NCBI RefSeq assembly: GCF_038562415.1
Contig: NZ_JBCFBA010000001.1
Span: 310,001-374,000, forward strand
Direction of reading: 5' to 3'
From: Solidesulfovibrio sp.
GTDB taxonomy: Bacteria > Desulfobacterota > Desulfovibrionia > Desulfovibrionales > Desulfovibrionaceae
Length of the DNA stretch: 64,000 nt
Below, piece after piece: positions 54,915 to 62,693 of this stretch. How positions within the stretch are numbered: the first letter of the stretch is position 1; every line of letters starts with the position of its first letter. Below the pieces are notes generated by a model. It was not told the origin of the DNA. It saw nothing but the letters and a program-made list of their open reading frames with translations, and ran no database searches. The position numbers were made by a program, and so were the translations under genes.

Positions 54915-56198
54915 TCAGGAGGCGCGGGCCGACGGTTGCGCGTCGCCCGCGGGAAGGGTTGCGGCCAGGACCCCCACGCCCAGGGCGCATATGGCGCCGC
55001 ACACGGCCAGGGTCGCCGGCGCGCCGATGAGGCTCGCCAGCCACCCGGCCAGCAGCGACCCGAACGGGGCCATGCCGACCAGCGTGATGGAATACAGCGC
55101 CATGACCCGGCCCCGCAAGGCGTCGGGACTGCGCAGTTGCAGCGAGGTGTTGGCGGCGGCGAAAAAAAGGATCAGGCAGAATCCCAGGACCGGCGTCACG
55201 GACAGGGACAGCCAAAACGCGCGCGACAGGCCGAACGCGGCCAGGGACGCCCCGAAGCCCAGGCCGGCCAGCAGCCGGATGCGGCCAAGTCCCCGGCTCT
55301 CCGGCCGCACGGCCAGCGTCAGGGCGGCGGCCACGCTGCCCACACCCATGGCCGCGGTGAGAAAGCCCAGTCCCTGCGCCCCGTGCCCCAGCACGGCGTC
55401 GGTCATGACCGGCAGCAGGATCATAAACGACGCGCCGAAAAGGCTCGTCAGGCCCAACCCGGCCAGGATGCCGCGCATGGCCTTGTCCCTCCAGGCATGG
55501 CGCAAGCCTTCGAGGATACGCGCGGCCATGGGCTCCTTGACCCGGCATCCCGTCACGGGCGGCAGGCGCATGCTGACCAGGCTGGCGATGACGGCCAGGT
55601 AGCTGACGGCATTGAGCAGGAAACACATCCCCTCGCCCACGGCGGCCACGAGCAGGCCGGCCAGGGCCGGCCCCAGGACCCGGGCGCTGTTGAACATGGA
55701 GGAATTGAGCGCGATGGCGTTGTGCAGGTCCTCCTTACCCACCATCTCCACCACGAAGGCCTGCCGCGTGGGCATGTCCACGGCGTTGACCACGCCAAGG
55801 AGCATGGCCAGGGCGCCGACCTGCCAGACCGTGGCCGTGCCGGTGAGCGTCAGGGCGGCCAGGGCAACGGCCTGGAACATGGCCGCGATCTGCGTGGTCA
55901 CAAGCAGCCAGCGCTTGTCCCGGCGGTCGGCCAGGCAGCCTCCCCACAGCCCCAAGGCGAAGACCGGCAGATGGCTGACGAAGCCCACGGTCCCCAGGGC
56001 CAGGGACGAGCCCGTGAGCCGGTAGACCAGCCAGGACACGGCCACGGACTGCATCCAGGTGCCGATGAGCGAAATGAACTGGCCGGCGAAAAAAAGCCGG
56101 AAATTGCGATGGCGAAACGAACGAACGAGCAGGGAAAAGGAACGGCGAGCCTGCGGGCCGCCCGGAAAATCAGCGCCTCGCGGCCCGTGGTGTTCCAT
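54915..56198 (-). CDS. MFS transporter (EntS-like MFS_3 type)
   Basis: A 427-residue inner membrane exporter with twelve predicted helices. It shows FRLFFAGQFISLIGTWMQSV, LADRRDKRWLLVTTQ (loop 2-3 motif), NAVDMPTRQAFVVEMVG and NSSMFNSARVLGPALAGLLV, all usual in this group, which exports siderophores or drugs. A MarR-type gene lies upstream in the same direction with a 218-base gap, and an aldo-keto reductase gene downstream. The substrate is not known. Confidence 0.9.
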   Translation of the reverse strand: MEHHGPRGADFPGGPQARRSFSLLVRSFRHRNFRLFFAGQFISLIGTWMQSVAVSWLVYRLTGSSLALGTVGFVSHLPVFALGLWGGCLADRRDKRWLLVTTQIAAMFQAVALAALTLTGTATVWQVGALAMLLGVVNAVDMPTRQAFVVEMVGKEDLHNAIALNSSMFNSARVLGPALAGLLVAAVGEGMCFLLNAVSYLAVIASLVSMRLPPVTGCRVKEPMAARILEGLRHAWRDKAMRGILAGLGLTSLFGASFMILLPVMTDAVLGHGAQGLGFLTAAMGVGSVAAALTLAVRPESRGLGRIRLLAGLGFGASLAAFGLSRAFWLSLSVTPVLGFCLILFFAAANTSLQLRSPDALRGRVMALYSITLVGMAPFGSLLAGWLASLIGAPATLAVCGAICALGVGVLAATLPAGDAQPSARAS

Positions 56199-56416
56199 GA
56201 CGAATCATCATCCTTAACAAGGCGCCGCGATGGCGGTTTTCATTCCATGCGCCTGGCCCGGCTCCGAAAGGGCGAAGCCCCGCCGCGCAAGCCCGGCCGA
56301 CGGTCGGATCGGCGGCCGGCCCCGGTGCCGGGATCGTGCCGCGTCCCCCAAAAAAACAGGGCACGTTTTTCCTACTCTCCTCGAAACCCGCTTGCGCGAG
56401 GTGCGAGGACGCGCCA

Positions 56417-56905
56417 CTAGGCCTCGACCGGTTCCGGCGCGACGGCCTTGGCGGCCAGGGCGGCACCTGGGACAAAAACGAACAAGTCGCGCAACAGCCC
56501 CAGGCTCGTCGTGACCGTGGCGACGTCTTCGGGCCGCAGGCGGGCCAGTTTGGCGGCAAAGGCGGTCTTGACCGCCTCCCTGGCCTTGGTCAGCACGGCC
56601 GTCCCTTCCTCTGTCAGAAAAAGCCGCACGCGGCGGCGATCCCCGGGATCGGACTGACGGTCGATGAGGCCGCGAAAAGCCAGCGCGTCCACGAGCTTGG
56701 ACATGGATGGCAGGGAAACGCCAATGTATTCGGCCAGATCGGTGAGGTTGGAGCCGGGGCTGTGTCGCAGAAAGGCCAGGCTTCGCAGTTCGGGAACGCG
56801 CAAGTCCGGGGCGCTGTGGCTGCGCATGGTCCGCCGCAGGTCCTGCATGACCAGCGGCATGACCTCCAGGAGTTCGCGGGCGCACGCATCCAGTGTGTCG
56901 GCCAT
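56417..56905 (-). CDS. MarR family transcriptional regulator
   Basis: A 162-residue winged-helix dimer. The DNA-binding part is LRSLAFLRHSPGSNLTDLAE, the recognition helix SLPSMSKLVDALAFRGLIDR, and the wing DPGDRRRVRLFLTEEG. MarR proteins are usually repressors released by small phenolic or toxic ligands and often control a neighbouring exporter; here the MFS gene is downstream. A palindrome over its own promoter suggests autorepression. Confidence 0.92.
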   Translation of the reverse strand: MADTLDACARELLEVMPLVMQDLRRTMRSHSAPDLRVPELRSLAFLRHSPGSNLTDLAEYIGVSLPSMSKLVDALAFRGLIDRQSDPGDRRRVRLFLTEEGTAVLTKAREAVKTAFAAKLARLRPEDVATVTTSLGLLRDLFVFVPGAALAAKAVAPEPVEA

Positions 56906-56926
56906 GGCTGTACCCTTTCAAAAAGT

Positions 56927-56965
56927 TAGTTAGAGAAACTATGAGGCTCGCTGGCCCGAGGTCAA
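56927..56965 (-). promoter_or_regulatory. marR promoter with overlapping palindromic operator
   Basis: On the minus strand: -35 TTGACC (56965-56960), 18 bases, -10 TAGTTT (56941-56936). The palindrome TAGTT-TCTCT-AACTA (56941-56927) covers the -10, so a bound dimer would block transcription. Confidence 0.65.
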
Positions 56966-56975
56966 GGCACGGCGG

Positions 56976-58811
56976 CTAACGAATCCGTGACAGCGCCGCA
57001 TCCATCTCCGGTTGCGGCGAAAGCCCGAGCGCCGCGCACACCGTGGCCGCAAGCCGCGTCTGCGCCACCCCTTCGTCGGGCGCCATATAGGGCAAATTAG
57101 CAAAAAGTGTGCCCGGAACGAAGGAAGCGTCGACGCAGTGGTCACCGGACCACTTCTGCCTGTTGTCCGTGAAAATGGCCGGGCCCGTGCCGCCGATGGC
57201 CGAAGTCCAGGCCACCCGGTAGGGCGGGCGAAGCCCCACCACCAGATCCGGCGCCGCGTCCAGGCGCTCCCCGGCGTAGAGCGCCTGCTTCCGGTGCACG
57301 GCGGCCACGGCCGGCCGGCCGGCGTCGCTCGCGGCGACCAGACGGCCGGCGATCTCGTCGGCCAGCTCCAGGGCGGGCGCCCCGGCCGGCACGATGCCCT
57401 GGGGCTCCCGGCCGGCGATATTGAGGTAGAGGGAGCCGAAGCCCAGGGCGTAGGCCCGGGTGCGCGACCAGTCCACGTGCGTGAAGAGCTCGCCGGGATC
57501 GTCCGGGTCGTGGGGCCGCACGGCCAGATAGCCGGCATCGGCCAGCCAGGCGTTGAGGTGCATGGACCGGGCATAGGAACAAAAGCCGTGGTCGGAACAC
57601 ACGAACAGGGCCGTGTCGTCGCCGGCCGCCTCCATGGCCAGCCCCACCGCCGCGTCCATGCGGGCCAGGTGCTCCTCGATGACCGGCCCCAGCCGCCTGG
57701 CCTCGGCCGGGTCGTACAGCGGGTGCGACGGGTCGTGCAGCCGCCAGAAACAATGCTGGATGCGGTCCGAGGTGTCGAAGACCACCGAAAGCAGCCCCTC
57801 CCGGAAACGGCCCAGCTCAAAGGCCAGCATCCGCTCCCGCTCGCCGGTCACGTCGTCGCAAAACGACAGGAAGGCCTCGTCCGTGACCGCGCCGTCGGTG
57901 AGCCCTTTGGTCTCCTCGGGCATGCCCAGGGTGCTGTAGGGGCCGCCCAGGGCCTCGGCCAACGCCCCGGCGTAGTCCGGCGGCGAGGCGATGGGCAGCG
58001 ACGGCGCCCGGGGATCGACCTGGATGGGGCCACAGTACAAGGACAACGGCTCCAACGCGTTGAGAAACAAGCGGGTCAGCCCCCAGACGCGTTTGCCCTC
58101 GCCCAGGTCGAAGGCCAGACGCAGGTAGGGCGACCACTGCCCCGGCCGGAGGCTTCCGGCGGCCTCGCCCAGGGCATAGCCCAGGCGGCCGTCGCCGCGG
58201 GTCAGGGTCAGGGAGGCCAAGGCCGGCGCGCGCTTGCCCGCGACCAGGGTGGCCGGCCCTTCCACGGCGGCCACGGCCCGGCCGTCGACGAAACGCACGG
58301 TCACAGCCTTGCCCCGCCCGACTTCCCGAGGCGTCGCCTCCGCGTACAGGACATAGTTGCCCAGGCGCCCCTTGACGTCCGGGGCGCCCAGGCCGGCCAG
58401 GACCGTGGCCCCGGCGAAGGCCGGGGGATAGGTCACGGGCCAGCGCACGGCCGTCACGGGCAGCCCGGCCCGGGCGGCCACGTCGAAGAAGGTGGGCGTC
58501 GCGTAGGCCGGCGCGGGCTGGCCGCCCGGGCCGGGCCGGGTCAGGGACAGGCGCGGCAGATAGGAACCCGGCTCGCGCACGATGAAATCAAACACGCCAT
58601 GGCGGCCGGGATTGGTTCCGGTGGCCAGGCAGGTCCAGGCCACCGGGCTTTGGGCGGGATTGGCCGTATGAAGCGGGCTGCAGACGCCCGAGGCCGCCAG
58701 GCGGGCCAGATGCGGCAGCCGTCCCCGGGCCGTCATGGAGCGGCAAAGCCCCGGGTCCAGCCCGTCGATACCGACGATGATCGCCTTGCGGAACGTGCGG
58801 GGAAGCGCCAT
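56976..58811 (-). CDS. Alkaline phosphatase superfamily phosphodiesterase/nucleotide pyrophosphatase-like protein
   Basis: A protein of about 611 residues. It has the superfamily metal and nucleophile features: IIVGIDGLDPGLCRSM (first Asp), AQSPVAWTCLATGTNPGRHG, where a Ser/Thr is the likely nucleophile, VVFDTSDRIQHCFWRL, and VCSDHGFCSYARSMHLNAWL. No signal peptide is evident, so it may be cytosolic. The ATG at 58811 has a weak GGA upstream; 58826 is another option. The substrate is unknown. It stops 70 bases before marR and is probably separate. Confidence 0.85.
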   Translation of the reverse strand: MALPRTFRKAIIVGIDGLDPGLCRSMTARGRLPHLARLAASGVCSPLHTANPAQSPVAWTCLATGTNPGRHGVFDFIVREPGSYLPRLSLTRPGPGGQPAPAYATPTFFDVAARAGLPVTAVRWPVTYPPAFAGATVLAGLGAPDVKGRLGNYVLYAEATPREVGRGKAVTVRFVDGRAVAAVEGPATLVAGKRAPALASLTLTRGDGRLGYALGEAAGSLRPGQWSPYLRLAFDLGEGKRVWGLTRLFLNALEPLSLYCGPIQVDPRAPSLPIASPPDYAGALAEALGGPYSTLGMPEETKGLTDGAVTDEAFLSFCDDVTGERERMLAFELGRFREGLLSVVFDTSDRIQHCFWRLHDPSHPLYDPAEARRLGPVIEEHLARMDAAVGLAMEAAGDDTALFVCSDHGFCSYARSMHLNAWLADAGYLAVRPHDPDDPGELFTHVDWSRTRAYALGFGSLYLNIAGREPQGIVPAGAPALELADEIAGRLVAASDAGRPAVAAVHRKQALYAGERLDAAPDLVVGLRPPYRVAWTSAIGGTGPAIFTDNRQKWSGDHCVDASFVPGTLFANLPYMAPDEGVAQTRLAATVCAALGLSPQPEMDAALSRIR

Positions 58812-58826
58812 GGGGCAACGGTCCAT

Positions 58827-59117
58827 CAGGTTGAGGTATCGCGGAAAGGGTCGCAGCGTGATCGAACTCTAGCACGAAAAAAAATGCCTGCCCAGAGTGG
58901 CCGCGGCCTTCCCGGGAAGGCCGCGGCCAGGGCAATCGGTGCATGACCAAGGCACCTGGCGCGTCGCGCGAAACATCCCGGTTGTCCGATTCGATAAATC
59001 CATGCTGTGGCGACACGTACCGCCGGACGGTCGCGGCTGACCGTCCGCAAAAATGCTTTCGATGCAATCCTATTTAAACTATTAGATATTGAAACTGTAA
59101 ACAATATATCGAAAACA
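58827..59117. other. Gene-free region, AT-rich at its right end
   Basis: I see no convincing gene here. The first 200 bases have ordinary composition. From about 59050 the DNA becomes AT-rich, unlike the rest of the window. Confidence 0.6.
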
Positions 59118-59177
59118 ACTTGCGCAAGCGCGCAAGTCAAGAATTTTCATTGACTGACTTCCGTTATGTGCTACACA
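59118..59177 (+). promoter_or_regulatory. Promoter and upstream palindrome of the small secreted protein gene
   Basis: A perfect palindrome ACTTGCGC-AAGC-GCGCAAGT (59118-59137) lies 12 bases before a -35 TTGACT (59150-59155). An extended -10 TGCTACACA (59169-59177) follows, 16 bases from the -35. An activator binding the palindrome is plausible. Confidence 0.6.
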
Positions 59178-59234
59178 GGATTCTCGTGTTCAAGGCAGGA
59201 AACTCAAAAATAAAAAAACAACGGAGAAAGCAAG

Positions 59235-59501
59235 ATGAAATCATTCGCATGTGTTTTGGGTTTACTCTTTGTATTTGCGATCGCAGGGACGTCCTTTGCC
59301 GGTTCCGATGATGCGAAATGGGTGGCCCGGTGTATTCAGGACAACAAGGACGCCAAGGTCTCGATCGATGTCATTACAAAATATTGCACGTGCATGAACA
59401 ACAAGATGGATGACAACGAAACGAAAACCATCACGCAGTGGGAAAAAACGCATCCGGCCGAAATGGCGGCTTGCGACAAAGAGGCCGGCTGGGACAAGTA
59501 G
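59235..59501 (+). CDS. Small secreted cysteine-containing protein
   Basis: An 88-residue protein with a clear signal peptide (FACVLGLLFVFAIAGTSFAG, cleavage near residue 23). The mature 65 residues hold four cysteines (ARCIQDNK, YCTCMNNKM, AACDKEAG), enough for two disulfides or a metal or heme-like site, but no CxxCH is present. I do not recognise the family. GGAG at 59222-59225 gives a good ribosome binding site. The upstream DNA is AT-rich; recent acquisition is possible. Confidence 0.8.
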   Translation: MKSFACVLGLLFVFAIAGTSFAGSDDAKWVARCIQDNKDAKVSIDVITKYCTCMNNKMDDNETKTITQWEKTHPAEMAACDKEAGWDK

Positions 59502-59607
59502 CGGCGACAAGCAACCGCTGGCCGACGCCGTGATGGCTTGATTTTTTCGCACCGGCGACCGTCCAAGGCCCCTTCGGGGCCAGGCCCGACCTGCCGATCA
59601 CTTTTTT

Positions 59608-59636
59608 AAGGGGCTCGCCCCCGGGGCGAGCCCCTT
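59608..59636 (+). terminator. Probable terminator after the small secreted protein
   Basis: AAGGGGCTCGCCCC pairs with GGGGCGAGCCCCTT, a long stem with a tight loop, followed by the T-rich TTTCCTTTGCC. No true T-run is present, so the strength is uncertain. Confidence 0.65.
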
Positions 59637-59766
59637 TCCTTTGCCTTTCCCCCGGTCGTGGGATTTTCCCGTTGCAGCATACGGACGACGAGGAACCCGG
59701 CAGGAGTTCATGGCCTACCACTTCTCCCCTTGCCGCCGGCGCGCCGATTTTGCTACAGGCCACGGC

Positions 59767-60885
59767 ATGAACAAAGAACGCAGACAATTCTATTCGACCT
59801 TCCTGCTGCTCGTCCTGACCGGCGCCCTGGTCCTGGCCTTTCTGGTCCTGCGTCCCTTCGTCGACATCCTCATCATCGGCCTGGTCCTGGCCGCCCTGTT
59901 CCGGCCCGTCCACCGCCGCATCGCCGGGCTGTGCGGCCCGCGCGTCACCCTGGCCGCGCTGGTCACCACCGGGCTCATCTTTTCCTGCCTCATCATCCCG
60001 GTCTTTTTCTTCCTCGGTGCCCTGCTCGCCCAGGGCGTCCAGTCCGTCAACGCCCTGCAGGCCAAGCTGGCCACCACGGACTTCAACGCCCTGTTCAGCC
60101 ACGAATCCGTGGCCCCCTACTTGAACTGGGTCCAGGAACACCTGCCCTTCCTGGACATCAAGAAACTCGCCTTGCAGGCCGACCTGCTGTCCCTGTCCAA
60201 AAACGCCGGCCAGATCCTCCTCGACAGCGGCACCACCATCCTCGGCAACGTCTTCGTGCTGACCATGAACTTCGTCATCCTTATCTTCGTGCTGTTCTTC
60301 CTCATCCGCGACGGCGAGGCCATGCTCGGCTACGCCCGCTACCTGCTGCCCCTGTCCACGGACCAGGAAAACCGCATCTTCCGCCAGCTCGACGACGTGG
60401 CCAAATCCGTGATCCTCGGGGCCTTCGTCATCGCCCTGGCCCAGGGCGCGGCCGGCGGGCTGGGACTGTTCATCGTCGGCGTACAGCCTTTTTTCTGGGG
60501 CTGCATGATGGGCTTCGCCTCCCTGATCCCGGTCGTGGGCACGGCCATCATCTGGCTGCCGGTCTCGCTCTACCTCATGCTGACCGGCCAGTGGCAGTGG
60601 GGGCTTTTCCTCATCGGCTGGGGCGCTGTCGTGGTGTCCAGCATCGACTCGATCATCCGGCCCATCCTCATGCAGAACCGGTCCAAGATGTCGACCTTCT
60701 GGGTGTTTTTGTCCATCATCGGCGGCATCAAGCTCTTCGGGGCCCTGGGCATCCTCTACGGCCCGCTGGTGCTGGGCTTCGCCATGGTCATGCTCTCGCT
60801 TTACGGGGAGGATTACCGGCACGTGCTCGACGAGCGCAACCTCGTCGCCGCGCCCCGCCCCGGGCCGGACAAGGCACCGCAATGA
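59767..60885 (+). CDS. AI-2E/PerM family membrane permease
   Basis: A 372-residue protein with seven to eight membrane helices. It begins KERRQFYSTFLLLVLTGALV, then RPFVDILIIGLVLAALFRPV, and has the C-terminal hallmarks GFASLIPVVGTAIIWLPVSL, IRPILMQNRSKMSTFWVFLS and GILYGPLVLGFAMVML. The family includes AI-2 exporter TqsA and sodium/proton-linked transporters; the substrate here is unknown. The ATG at 59767 is chosen by similarity; an ATG at 59710 has GGAG only three bases before it. Confidence 0.88.
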   Translation: MNKERRQFYSTFLLLVLTGALVLAFLVLRPFVDILIIGLVLAALFRPVHRRIAGLCGPRVTLAALVTTGLIFSCLIIPVFFFLGALLAQGVQSVNALQAKLATTDFNALFSHESVAPYLNWVQEHLPFLDIKKLALQADLLSLSKNAGQILLDSGTTILGNVFVLTMNFVILIFVLFFLIRDGEAMLGYARYLLPLSTDQENRIFRQLDDVAKSVILGAFVIALAQGAAGGLGLFIVGVQPFFWGCMMGFASLIPVVGTAIIWLPVSLYLMLTGQWQWGLFLIGWGAVVVSSIDSIIRPILMQNRSKMSTFWVFLSIIGGIKLFGALGILYGPLVLGFAMVMLSLYGEDYRHVLDERNLVAAPRPGPDKAPQ

Positions 60886-60915
60886 CCCGGGGCCGGGGTG
60901 TCGCCTCCCGGCATG

Positions 60916-60959
60916 AAAAAAGCGCCGGCGCCGCCCGTCCCGCGGGCCGCGCCGGCGCT
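60916..60959 (-). terminator. Terminator after the decarboxylase gene (minus strand)
   Basis: AGCGCCGGCG (60921-60930) pairs with CGCCGGCGCT (60950-60959). Reading the minus strand, the stem is followed by TTTTTT, so it serves the gene at 60982-62631. Confidence 0.8.
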
Positions 60960-60981
60960 GCGGCGTCCGGGCCGGCGGGCC

Positions 60982-62631
60982 CTACTGCCCGCCGTAGAGG
61001 GTGCGGATCGACTCCCCGAGCTTTTGGGCCAGGGGCGAGGCGGCCATGCGGTCCATGACCACCTCGATGTACACGCCGGTGCGCCGGGTTTCGGCCGCGG
61101 CCATGGCCGCGTCGAGCTGGGCGTTGGTGGCCGCCTTGGCGCAGTACCAGTCGGGCATGCCAAAGGCGGCCGGCAACTGGGCGTAGTGCCAGGGCGCCAG
61201 GTCGTTGTAGGAACTCTTGGGGTCCTTGCACAACAGCCGCTCGATCAGGTAGCCGTCGTTGTTAAGGCAAAACACGATGGGCCGCAGGCCATGGCGGCCG
61301 AACTGGCCGAGTTCCTGCACCGTCATCTGATGGGAGCCCTCGCCGGTGAAAAGGAGCGTGCGCCGCTTCGGCGCGGCCATGGCCGCGCCGAAGGCCGCCG
61401 GCGTGGCCCAGCCGATGGCCCCCCACAGGGTCTGGTTGAAGAATTCCGCCCCGGCCGGCATGCGGGCGAACCCCAGGCCCATGGAGATGGTGCCGGTCTC
61501 GGCCACCACGATGTCGCCTTCGCGCAGAAACCGTTCGAAGCGGGGATAGAGGGAATCGGGACTGATGGGGTCGCCCGGCGCGCCCTTGGGTTCGCCCAGC
61601 CCCTTCGGCCCGGCCACGGTCGCGGGCTTGGGCGCGACGGAGCCGGCCAGGCCTTCCATGACGTCGCGCATCTCCACGTCCTTGAAGGTGGCGTGGCCCA
61701 CCCGGGTCTCGTGCTGCATGACCGCGATCATGCGCGAGGGGTCGATCTTGGCCGTGAACGCCCCGGTGTTGAAATCGCTCCACAGCGCCCCGAGGTTGAG
61801 CACGCAGTCGCAGCCCTCGACGAAGTCGCGCACCTCGGGGTTCATGATCCGGCCGTCGTAGAGGCCGAGGTAGCCGGGCAGGGTCTCGTCCAGGGCGGTC
61901 TTGTCCATGAACATGGTGGCAAAAGGCAGGCCGGTGCGGGCGAGCAAGGTCTTGGCCACCTCGCGCAGCCCCAGGCGGGCGATGAGGTAGCCGGCCAGGA
62001 CCACGGCCGAGCCGGCCGCATCGAGGCGCTCGGCCACGGCCTCGACGGCGGCGGCCAGGGTGCCGGGGTCGCTTTGCGGGGCCTCGGGGGCGCAGACCAG
62101 CTCCCCGGCCAGGGGCACGTCGGCATAGTCCTGGGGCAGGGCGATGTAGACCGGCCGGTTGCGGGTCAACGCCGCCTCCAGGCAACGCTCGATCTGGCAG
62201 GCGGCGTTTTCCGGGGTCAGCACGGCCCTTGCCGCCACCACGGGCTCGGTCATGCGGGCGTAGGCCTCAAAACTGCCGTCGCCCAGGGTATGGTGCACGA
62301 TGCGCCGGGCCCGCTGGGTGGACACGCTCGGCATGCCGACCAGATGGATCACGGGCAGGTGCTCGGTGTACGAGCCGGCCACGCCGCAAAGCGCCGACAA
62401 CTCGCCCACGCCGTAGGTGGTGCACAAGGCCGAGCGGCCCTTGATGCGGGCGTAGCCGTCGGCGGCGTAGGCGGCGTTGAGTTCGTTGCAGCAGCCGATC
62501 CAGCGCATGTCCGGATCGCCTTCCACGGCGTCGTTTAAGGCGAAGGAGAAATCCCCGGGCACGCCGAAGACGTCCCGAATGCCGATCGCCTTGAGCCGCT
62601 GGATCAGATAGTCGACGACGGTCGGGGCCAT
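60982..62631 (-). CDS. Thiamine-diphosphate 2-oxo acid decarboxylase (pyruvate/indolepyruvate type)
   Basis: A 549-residue enzyme. It has GCCNELNAAYAADGYARIKG (catalytic Glu near 50), the paired histidines of pyruvate decarboxylase in RRIVHHTLGDGSFEAYARM, and the TPP site GEGSHQMTVQELGQFGR with NNDGYLIERLL. This set separates it from acetolactate synthase. It would convert pyruvate or indolepyruvate to the aldehyde and CO2; the exact substrate is not readable. GGAGG lies 9 bases before the ATG. It stands alone. Confidence 0.88.
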   Translation of the reverse strand: MAPTVVDYLIQRLKAIGIRDVFGVPGDFSFALNDAVEGDPDMRWIGCCNELNAAYAADGYARIKGRSALCTTYGVGELSALCGVAGSYTEHLPVIHLVGMPSVSTQRARRIVHHTLGDGSFEAYARMTEPVVAARAVLTPENAACQIERCLEAALTRNRPVYIALPQDYADVPLAGELVCAPEAPQSDPGTLAAAVEAVAERLDAAGSAVVLAGYLIARLGLREVAKTLLARTGLPFATMFMDKTALDETLPGYLGLYDGRIMNPEVRDFVEGCDCVLNLGALWSDFNTGAFTAKIDPSRMIAVMQHETRVGHATFKDVEMRDVMEGLAGSVAPKPATVAGPKGLGEPKGAPGDPISPDSLYPRFERFLREGDIVVAETGTISMGLGFARMPAGAEFFNQTLWGAIGWATPAAFGAAMAAPKRRTLLFTGEGSHQMTVQELGQFGRHGLRPIVFCLNNDGYLIERLLCKDPKSSYNDLAPWHYAQLPAAFGMPDWYCAKAATNAQLDAAMAAAETRRTGVYIEVVMDRMAASPLAQKLGESIRTLYGGQ

Positions 62632-62693
62632 CCTTGGAAACCTCCGGTATGGGTTGGGTGTTCCTGACGGTCAAGCATGCCCGGGAAACGGCG

